Shown here: piece after piece, positions 56,611 to 64,000 of the stretch
How positions within the stretch are numbered: position 1 is the stretch's first letter
Layout: each line of letters begins with the position of its first letter
Assembly: GCA_029448655.1 (NCBI GenBank)
Contig: JACCLO010000010.1
Span: 2,976,001-3,040,000 of the forward strand
Length of the DNA: 64,000 bases
Direction of reading: 5' to 3'
From: Wolfiporia cocos
Lineage: Eukaryota; Basidiomycota; Agaricomycetes; Polyporales; Phaeolaceae
Translations under genes and position numbers: made by a program
The notes under the pieces: generated by a model
What the model was told of the DNA's origin: nothing
The model's input: only the letters and a program-made list of their open reading frames with translations
Databases searched by the model: none

Positions 56611-57261
56611 AATCAACTATAGAACCAAATAACAACTAACGCACTTGCATACTTCACACCAATGGCCTTTTTGGCTGAGCCCCCCCTTTAATGTACGCTC
56701 CTCCATTGTGAAGATCAAGCGTATATCAGAAGGATAGACATAGGATCTTACAGATAGAGTGCTACTCATGTACTTATAAGCCAGAGAGTCTGAGGCATTC
56801 TCCTCAGACTTCTCAATGTATCTCTAGGGCTAGTCCCCCTTACTTGCTAACTACCTTGCTTGCGTGTTATGGCTACTTAGACTCTAGTCTTACTGGTGAA
56901 CTGTATAGGTGGCATGGTGACCCACTTGGGACAGGACGACTTTGTCTTTGATTAGCAGGGCATTAGGCATTGAGGAGCAGGAGTCACAGGTATTGTGATA
57001 TATCAATTTTGGATCTAATAGCCCAGGACCCTGTAAGAAGATGAAGACGTGTGCATCCAAGAAGTCCTCAGTGGTCTTTGTGTGTACGCATCCCCTTCAC
57101 CCTGATAACCCATGACCACTTTATATAATGAACATCACATACCTTACAAATACTTCCATAAACCCACGGCCCTAACAGTTCTTATCACAACCCTTTACCA
57201 GTCAATACCCTAAGCCCAATTTTAATTACTCTGTGTGCACATGTATATATATCAGCCCATT
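56611..57261 (+). mobile_element. LTR-1-like fragment, copy f, and flank
   Basis: It contains TACTTATAAGCC near 56770 followed by the hairpin AGTCTGAGG/CCTCAGACT (56787-56795, 56802-56810), the LTR-1 layout. Ends could not be placed. The rest has no coding signal. Confidence 0.5.
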
Positions 57262-57891
57262 TGTCACAGATTTATCTGGGACCCTAACCCTCCTTCTACA
57301 AAGTATACGGCTGCAAAGCCAAGAATTAGTATACGCCCATTACCGGGCTCGAACCAAGGACCTTATGCCTAGTGTAGGGTACTTAACCACTGAACCATAG
57401 GGTCGCTGCCTGCAAAGGCACGTGACCTTATCTTATTGAAGACTTATCTTATCCCGTAGGTAGATTAGATAGTCATTCACCCTTGGTCTTGTGACCTCGG
57501 GCTTTACTGAATACCATAGTTAGGGCTTCGCCTTAGTTACACACCAAACCCCATGCTCACCCTTACAGGCTTGCACATTACCTTACCCTGTACCCTTACA
57601 GGCACATGACTCATCACGCCTTATGGTATGATACTTATGAATATGCCTCGTGCACAGCCCCATTACTTTAGGGTAGCACGCACGGCTCTGATGCTTGGCA
57701 TGTACATAAACCCCGCAGTCTGAGGTTCATACCTCAGACTGATTAATCTCCGACTTTGGCCTTAGTTGGCCCTTACTTGATACCTTCACGTGCTAGACTG
57801 AGGCTCTGAAGTATCACCTTATTTCGTCAAGAAGAAAGACACCTTGTGGCATGAGACTGCAAGCTAGTTGCGTGCAGGCAAGTTTGTGTCA
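57262..57891 (+). mobile_element. Solo LTR, LTR-1 family, copy g
   Basis: The 630-bp unit starts TGTCACAGATTTATCTGGGA and ends AAGTTTGTGTCA. It is flanked by a perfect 5-bp duplication CCATT (57257-57261 and 57892-57896). It carries an antisense tRNA-like sequence (57330-57405 region, B box GGTTCGAGCCC and A-box-like TGGTTCAGTGGTTAAG on the minus strand). TACATAAACC and an 11-bp hairpin CAGTCTGAGGT/ACCTCAGACTG (57716-57726, 57731-57741) follow. Confidence 0.9.
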
Positions 57892-58349
57892 CCATTAATG
57901 GGGCTGCACCTCAGCTTTGCTTTAGTCAATTACACCATCTCAACTGGAAGGCACTATCTAGTTGACAATCTGACACTGCCTGCCACCTCCACATCATTGT
58001 GTGCCATGGTGATGCTGCAGACCATCAATCACAACAGATTCCTGGTGTGGAACAACTTAGAATGGATGGAAGCACCTGTGAGAGAATTTGATGATTATGA
58101 GTCCAGATTGATGTGCTTTTTCTGTTGATAGACAGCATCCTTGCACAGTTTCAGGGAATAGACTGACATTCCATTGTTGAGCTCTTCCCCTATAAGGAGT
58201 ACATATATCTATGCCCAATGCTCAATGTGAAATTAATAGTAGGTATTCTTAGCTCACATCAATGATGCTATGATGAGTATGATTGTAATATCAATGTCAA
58301 TATACTGAAGATATCAAGAATGTGTTATCCACTATGTAGTTTGAGGTTC
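57892..58349 (+). other. Unassigned, with an 86-aa frame
   Basis: The frame at 57868-58128 (SPLMGLHLSFALVNYTISTG, LPATSTSLCAMVM) is interrupted upstream by LTR-1 copy g. No family is recognised; it could be a fragment of an element-encoded protein. Confidence 0.35.
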
Positions 58350-58494
58350 AGTCCAGTTTGAATCTGGTTCAGGGGTACCCATGGGCTCCCTGAACCGAGA
58401 ACCGGGCCTAGACTGAACCTGAACCTAGGTTCAGTTCAGGCGGTTCAGGTTCTGAACCCAGGTTCAGGACCGAACTTTGGCAACACTAGGCACA
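58350..58494. repeat. GGTTCAG-rich MITE remnant
   Basis: The sequence is built from GGTTCAG and TGAACC words in both orientations and ends CCGAACTTTGGCAACACTAG. The reverse complement starts CTAGTGTTGCC, the kind of end seen in hAT-type MITEs. The opposite end is not clear. Confidence 0.5.
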
Positions 58495-58508
58495 TCACCA
58501 ACTCGGAT

Positions 58509-59256
58509 TGTCACAGATTTTAACCTGTTTTTCCCAATTTACTTGCTATTTTCTAGCAATTTATCATATTTTTTGCTGTGGCGTTGCCCCACTATTTTAC
58601 TATGGTATTTACAGGTTATTATCTACCTTTAACCTTCCATCTGTATAGCGTCACAACACCTTATGCATAAGCACCATTACTGGCATCTCACCAGGCACAT
58701 GACTCAGCGCCATTACTGGCACCACCTTATGCTTACATATGCAGCACAGCCTCTTGTGCCTTAGGGCAGGACTAGTAGCAATAGTGTCATGGTACCACTG
58801 GCAGTCCCAGACCGGCAGCTCCATGGGGACAGGCGTCCAACACCACTTAGCCAAAAGGGCCACTATAACAGCTCAGCTGCTATAAGCGGGACACACTATA
58901 TGTGTAGTTCATATTCCCACACTGGGCGCTTGCTGTAAGGTATTTGGCTTATACCTTATGCACGGTTATGCCTTATGGTATGCTATGCCACCCAGGTTTC
59001 CAAGCCCATTATAATTTGTGACAAATAGTGTGACCACATGTATATATGTGCAACAACATGAGCATTACTGCTCATGTTTAGCATCCTCAACATCTGGGGC
59101 TAATGATAGCCCCCCTTACTGTCTGGCTGCCTGGCGTGCCCATCTGCGACCTGCCCTGCCTCTCTCTCTTTGCCTACCAGCTAGTCTGAGAGCCTCCCTG
59201 GGTGTTAGGATCCCCTGCTGGCACGGTCCCCACATATGTCAGGCCATACTGTGTCA
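58509..59256 (+). mobile_element. LTR-1-like unit, copy l, carrying a nested LTR-T
   Basis: It starts TGTCACAGATTTTAACC at 58509. TATATATGTGC near 59041 is followed by a 10-bp hairpin AACATGAGCA/TGCTCATGTT (59055-59064, 59069-59078). The likely end is ACTGTGTCA at 59256. An LTR-T solo copy is inserted at 58785. No outer duplication was found. Confidence 0.55.
58785..59023 (-). mobile_element. Diverged solo LTR, LTR-T family
   Basis: The 239-bp unit is the reverse complement of the TRIM LTR with many substitutions (CAGTCCCAGACCGGC, CAAAAGGGCCA, TATAACAGCTCAGCTG, GCGGGACACAC remain). It has TGTCAT at one end and TTGTGACA at the other. A perfect 5-bp duplication AATAG (58780-58784, 59024-59028) marks it as a genuine old insertion. 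Confidence 0.85.
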
Positions 59257-59875
59257 CAATTACTACACATTGTTGGACATTATCCAGTACTTATCCCAGT
59301 ACTTACATTCATATCGTTGATACTGATCTATCATGTGACCTTATCTTATCTAGTATAGCTATCTTATCTCATTGTTATCACATACTGATGTAGATCTATT
59401 GGCATACACCATATCATCAAGGCCCTATGATGTCTACATTCTAGATTAACCCTCCAGTTAACTCGGCCACATAGCACAATCACATTACTGAGTAGCACAA
59501 TCATGTTACTGAGTAACCACCCTAACAACGTGTACACAATGTGTCTGTCATCACATATGACATATCCTGATTGGCATATCACTAAGCCCGAGATCCACTA
59601 TCACAAGCTTACACCTATGCCTTATGCGCACAAACCATATGCCTTTAGAGCAGGCCACATAGTACTGCTCTAACACATGTATATATACCGTACTCTGAGT
59701 CACTTAGGACTCAGACTAGTTCATCTCTATACCACCGCTTTTTGCCACCCAAGCTATTAGCCCATAGTACACTCTGCTTATACTGCTTGATTGCTTGCAA
59801 GCCTCTCATCACCATCCTAACTGCCTTCATCACCATTAACCAAGACCTTTGAGTTTATAAGTCAGTATCGTGTCA
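59257..59875 (+). mobile_element. LTR-1 family, copy h
   Basis: It starts TGTCACAATTAC at 59252, overlapping the end of the previous unit, and ends ATCGTGTCA at 59875. TATATACC near 59682 is followed by the hairpin TCTGAGTC/GACTCAGA (59694-59701, 59708-59715). The flanking 5 bp do not match, so it may be one LTR of a longer element. Confidence 0.6.
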
Positions 59876-60445
59876 TGGATGTGTGTGCGCACATTTGTGG
59901 GTGGGTGTATGCTGTCAAGATGGCTGGTGGTGGCAGGGCACGGATCTATACCCCTCTGTTCAAGGCAATGTTACATTGACTTCGAACATTGTGATCCTGG
60001 CTGTCCTCAGATTTCGATGCTCTGAAGCTCTGTGTGTAGTCTACCGTGGTCCTATTGTATGGACATCACAAACATTTAGGCCATGGCGAGCCCATCAGTG
60101 CGCATGCTGCTCAACAGCCACAGCCATAGCCTTTGCAGGGGTCCGGTCACTGTAAGATCTCGATGTGTGACTTGCACATGATTGCCCTGCCTGGCAGGAC
60201 TCCAAGTATTCGTCCTCATGTATACAGAAGCCGTCCTTGTGTGCAGATGGAGCGTGCCCCAGCACAATGCATAAACTCCAGCATACTAAGAAGGGACATT
60301 GGCATGCTCCATCCTTTTCCCCCGCAGACTTGTGCCCCACAGTGACCTTGCTTCTCACTGATGGACGATCCAGACGTACCATTTTATTGAACACATGACA
60401 GTTGCAGGTGAGTGCATAGCATAGCTTGTGCATGCGCTGGCATGT
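59876..60445. other. Unassigned region between two LTR-1 copies
   Basis: A 90-aa plus frame (59883-60155) and a 118-aa minus frame (60095-60451) overlap and have no recognised motif. It is possibly internal sequence of the element starting with copy h. Confidence 0.35.
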
Positions 60446-60873
60446 TGACACAGTCTATGTACTGTGGGACCCGTGCGGCAGGGGAGGCTAACAACCGCCT
60501 AAGATACGATCTTGAAGGCGTTGTGGCTGTCCAAGCCCCAGACTAGTGAGGCATGAAATAAGAGTGTCGCATGCAGGCAGTCGCACACAGAAGAGGTGAG
60601 AGAGAGGGGCCTCGCCTCTACATCGACAATAGTAGGGATGAGGTTGTAAGACCTCATTCCATGCTATATGTATGTACAGGAGGTAGTGGTCATGTCTACC
60701 CTAAAGACGCGGTCCGTGCGTGCTACTGGGAATGACTGTGACCGTAACACTAACTACCTGTGACATCACCTGACCGGGAGATGTAGGTATGCTAATCTAT
60801 GGTGATAACCTAGTAATCTAAGCGCTGAGCAGGCGCGGGATGGGCAAGAGGCAGAAAGTAATGATCTGTGACA
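60446..60873 (-). mobile_element. Solo LTR, LTR-1 family, copy j
   Basis: The 428-bp unit is in minus orientation: on the plus strand it reads TGACACAGTC to GATCTGTGACA. It has a perfect 5-bp duplication CATGT (60441-60445, 60874-60878). On the minus strand TACATATAGC precedes the hairpin ATGAGGT/ACCTCAT (plus 60638-60644, 60651-60657), which extends with a G-U and two G-C pairs. Confidence 0.9.
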
Positions 60874-60905
60874 CATGTTAGTTCTTAATCCATCTGCAAG
60901 GCACA

Positions 60906-62120
60906 ATGGTGAATACGGGTATTCTAGACATTGTTGATCCCAGTGTGCCACAGCACCTGGATGGTCCTCATGAGTACCAGAACACCTTTAAACCCACGTC
61001 GATGTGGATGCCAGCCGAGATGTGGGAGCGGATCATTGACTGCCTACGTGATGAACCTCAAATGTTGAAAACGTGCCAGCTGGTCTGTAAACAGTGGCAG
61101 ACAAGGAGCTGCTTCTGGCTGGACTAGTGATGTGCAAAGCACGGCTCGGCTCAAAGCCCAGGGCTTGGACCCGGCTTTGAAGGGCTCGGGCTCAGCGAAA
61201 TGTCAAGCCGGGCCCTCCTTGACGGCTCAGGCCGGCTTGGGCCCGGCTCAGGCTCAGGCCAGGGCTTATGGGTAATCAGGTAGGACCTCGGAATTATTGG
61301 CTTGTGCAGTTCAAATGACAGCACAACATATTCAGAATGCTTATATGTCTACTATTTGTTGATAATCTGATCTACAAGTGTTTTTACAGCTGCTTATGAT
61401 GTTGACCGAAAATCCAGATCTCGATCACAACCCCGATCGCAACAGTAGTCACAACATTCCACACCGTGTTAGCAGATCACAAGTCATTGTAATGGCCGTT
61501 GAGATCATATAAGATGAATTGATGCAAAATCTAAAACCATTTTCGCTAATTTTAACAACACCACAGCTGCGTGCCTAAAGCCACCGGCCCAGGGCTCGGC
61601 TACGGCCGGCTCATGATCCAAGCCGGGCCCTAAGCCGTCTTAAGCCGCCCCCCAGGCTCGGCTCGGCCCGGCTTAAGTTGGCTCGGCCAGGCCCGGCTCA
61701 CGGCTTTGAGCCGTGCTTTGCACATCACTAGGCTGGACAGATTCCACCCACCCTGCACAGCATGGGTGATGTCTACCAGTGGTTATTGTGGGTCCGTGAG
61801 GTGCCAAGGCACCGCAGCAAAGTCAACTGCGTGGCGATTTTCGGAAATGGTGGGCCTTTGGCAAGGCCGATGGCACGGCCTCGCTTCCCCGAGGGGGAAC
61901 TGGCGCATATGGGGACATTCGCTAAATGCTCGACGGCCTTCTTCGGGAGATGTATATCGGGTCCGGGAATTGGTCCACATCGATGCCGCGCTCAATTTCA
62001 ATGCACCTGCAGGTCCTCACATCTGTTACTGTTCTGTTGCTCAGTGGGACGGTACAATTCCCATCTGTTGGCGCCTTTTGTCACCTCATTTGTGCGCTGG
62101 ATAGCGTCCGAAGCCTCTAG
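60906..62120 (+). pseudogene. F-box pseudogene, paralogue of the 21355-22116 gene
   Basis: The first 73 codons are intact (PTSMWMPAEMWERIIDCLRD, then KTCQLVCKQWQTRSCFWLD). A 606-bp MITE follows. Beyond it the homology to the 21355 gene continues across frameshifts: LLWVREVPRH near 61782, GELAHMGTFAK near 61897 and LTSVTVLLLSGTVQFPSVGA then LICALDSVRSL near 62020-62116. The F-box itself looks better preserved than in the paralogue. The gene cannot make a full protein. Confidence 0.8.
61125..61730. mobile_element. hAT-type MITE inserted in the F-box pseudogene
   Basis: The 606-bp element has terminal inverted repeats beginning TAGTGATGTGCAAAGCACGG at both ends. It is flanked by a perfect 8-bp duplication GGCTGGAC (61117-61124, 61731-61738). 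Subterminal sequence is rich in GGCTCGG/GCCCGGC words. An 8-bp duplication with a TAGTG end is characteristic of hAT elements. No transposase is encoded. Confidence 0.92.
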
Positions 62121-63176
62121 ACAGACACCACATTTGAAGCATACCTGTATAGATATATCTCCTGTGTTTGGCTCATCAAAGAACATCTGGTTCTCGTCCC
62201 GAGGTTGACTGAGGATATTAAAACTTTCGTCTCTGACCCCTTCGCTCTCTGGATTTGTGACGATTTTTTGACTGATTAAAGATATGAAGAGGTCAAGGAT
62301 ATTCTTATGCACTGATTTTACTGGAGATAATGCTGTGATTTTGCTCTGGCTCCCAAAAATCGGTGCTGTCGTCAATAGGTTGTCCTATGTACACATGCCA
62401 TTAAAAAATAACTGGCCATGGTCACAGTGAACTTATACACACCTGCATTGATTCCTGAGCCAGAGTAGGATACCTCTGCATTGATTGTGGCATTTTCCTC
62501 AGGCTACACCAGATATGCAGTGAGTCTCGTTTTTAATCGAGTGCACATCGTGTCTTGGATGTATGGGCCATATAAGCTCACTTCCAAATCCATCATTCTC
62601 ATCTTCTTAGGCCTGATAGCTTCAGGAGGGTGGCCAGATTTTAACAATTTCTGCTGCTTCTTGTGGTAGAAGTATGTGGTGTGAGTAACTTTGCAGCGAT
62701 TATTATAGCAGTATAGTGAACACAAGCAGTAATATTCTTTTTCCTAACTCTCGGTGAGCACATACTGTGCAGCTTTTGGCATCTGTGCTAGTATTTAAGG
62801 CTGGTAGGAGAAAAGATGCATAACACAGATCGTATCATCTGTTCAAAATACAGGGCAAACAAGTAATCGCCACATCGGCTCAGTACCATGGCTTTTTGAA
62901 TTGGCACCCACTCAAAACTTCTTGACTTGACATTGACTTACAGCTTTTTGACTGGACATCTGCTCGAGAAACACTCAGATGCACCTTCTATTAATCAAAG
63001 GGATATTAACCAGTATGTATGGGTATGACGAAAGTCTTGGTGTTGGTGATCGGACTACCCAGACTCTTGGCATTTAGCTTTTGATAGGTTGTGGTATAAA
63101 TGATTATCTCAATACATTTTATAATATTTACTGGTACTTACTGATACACTAAGGATATGATGGCTTTTCACTGGGA
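62121..63176. other. Unassigned region after the F-box pseudogene
   Basis: It may contain the C-terminal remains of the F-box pseudogene, but no similarity was secure. Short frames on both strands (61998-62375 minus; 62504-62725 minus, Lys-rich) show no motif. Confidence 0.4.
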
Positions 63177-63179
63177 GTG

Positions 63180-63270
63180 AGGGCCTGGCCTGAGGTTTCG
63201 AAAAGCCATGGGCCATCCAAGCTGGGCCAAAGCCAGGGCTTTTGGGCTGAGCCAGGCCTGCACATCACTA
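63180..63270. repeat. Remnant related to the hAT-type MITE
   Basis: Sequence rich in GGCC/GGGCT words (AAGCTGGGCCAAAGCC, GGCTGAGCCAGGCC) ends GCACATCACTA. This is the same terminus as the element at 61125-61730. The other end is not visible. It directly abuts the aconitase-like fragment. Confidence 0.55.
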
Positions 63271-63284
63271 GCAACAAGGTGAAT

Positions 63285-63420
63285 ATATTCGACCTCAAGG
63301 CATTTGCACATGGGAGGAACTTGTCACTTGTAGCAAAGCATGAGGACAAGACAAAGGATGAGATTCCACTCACACACTTGTTCGATGAGGGCCAGTATAA
63401 GGCCAGCTCCATGCTCCAAA
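63285..63420 (+). pseudogene. Aconitase-like C-terminal fragment (copy 4, diverged)
   Basis: The plus frame reads NKVNIFDLKAFAHGRNLSLV, then AKHEDKTKDEIPLTHLFDEG. It aligns with [20 protein letters not shown] and [20 protein letters not shown] of the aconitase at 29.3 kb. Codon third positions differ widely and base composition is lower in GC, so it derives from an older or different aconitase copy. No start, metal-binding cysteines or other domain is nearby. Confidence 0.85.
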
Positions 63421-63473
63421 AGATAGCAAAAGCTATATGCAAAGAGTCTGGGTGGTTTGATTACCAATGCTAA

Positions 63474-64000
63474 GACTTTAACCATACCCATGCATATTAA
63501 TTTATATCTTCAACATATCTCCATCAAGACAGTCAAACTTGAGCTTGCTCTGAGTGCCTGTCAGGTTGAAAAGCCACATTTCAAGACAAGAATTTTTGTG
63601 TAGTGCAATTGGACTTGGTTGCAAGTCCAAGCACCCACATGAGCTAGTTGCATGATTGCATTATAGTGTTCTTGTGTTGCTGCTTTGTCTTTTCCTCTCA
63701 TCTCTTCCTTGTACTTCTACCATTCTCAAATCTCAAACTCTGATGGCTAGTAGAGCACTCATAGAGGGAGACATCTGCTTCTTGTAAGGCTTAAAATAGA
63801 AATTGAGTGAGTATATGTGCATACAGCATGTGTTTCTGCCTTCTGCTGAGTTTTTGACCACCCTCTTGAGTTAGGTTATGAAGATTACCATGAATCTTCT
63901 AGTACATGTTCTGTTGCTGCCCTCATACACTTGTCCTATTACATGCACTGATTTCATGCACAGTGTGATGCAACCCTGCAATGTACGACTCACCACAGCT
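63474..64000. other. No gene seen
   Basis: AT-rich sequence to the end of the window without a convincing frame or repeat. Confidence 0.45.

Noticed and set aside
57330..57405. Possible functional tRNA gene on the minus strand
   Set aside because: A and B boxes are present but acceptor and anticodon stems have mismatches, and related forms recur in LTR-1 copies, so it is treated as an LTR-embedded remnant.

Overview
The window looks like nuclear DNA of an agaricomycete (mushroom-forming basidiomycete). Genes carry many 50-100 nt GT-AG introns, F-box/LRR-type proteins recur, and there is a mitochondrial aconitase gene with seven short introns. Several proteins belong to families known mainly from Agaricomycetes. 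The order cannot be decided from the sequence. No rRNA gene, CRISPR array or convincing functional tRNA gene was seen.

The window has two compartments. Positions 1 to about 32 kb are gene-bearing. In order they hold: a decayed Copia pol end (1-1159); a two-exon conserved fungal protein (1631-2585, minus); a multi-exon divergent Hsp100/ClpB-like gene (3194-7514); an unclassified repeat, copy A; a three-exon conserved protein (10790-11777, minus); repeat copy B; a patchwork of aconitase-derived and importin-derived gene fragments (14.1-16.4 kb); a nine-exon Crinkler-like P-loop protein of 1072 aa (16485-20169, minus); an F-box gene (21355-22116, minus); repeat copy C; a cytochrome P450 pseudogene (24930-25255, minus); a Mutator-like MITE (25900-26486); an F-box/LRR-like gene (26862-28456); and the 785-aa aconitase gene (29198-31918, minus) with two CCAAT boxes upstream.

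From about 33 kb to the end the window is AT-richer and is a graveyard of nested mobile elements. It contains solo LTRs of at least three families, several with perfect 5-bp target duplications. It also holds a small LTR element of the TRIM type, two hAT transposase pseudogenes (one carrying a nested Mutator-like MITE with a 9-bp duplication), a gag zinc-knuckle remnant, an inverted pair of 86-bp tandem arrays, a decayed agaricomycete-specific protein gene, an F-box pseudogene broken by a hAT MITE with an 8-bp duplication, and a further aconitase-like fragment.

Three observations stand out. The main LTR family carries a hairpin just downstream of its TATA box whose two arms change together between copies. 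Pieces of the aconitase gene, including intron sequence, are scattered through the window. The Hsp100-like protein keeps both Walker A motifs but has lost both pore-loop tyrosines and the second Walker B aspartate. Exon coordinates are hand-derived from splice signals and reading frames; no transcript evidence was available.
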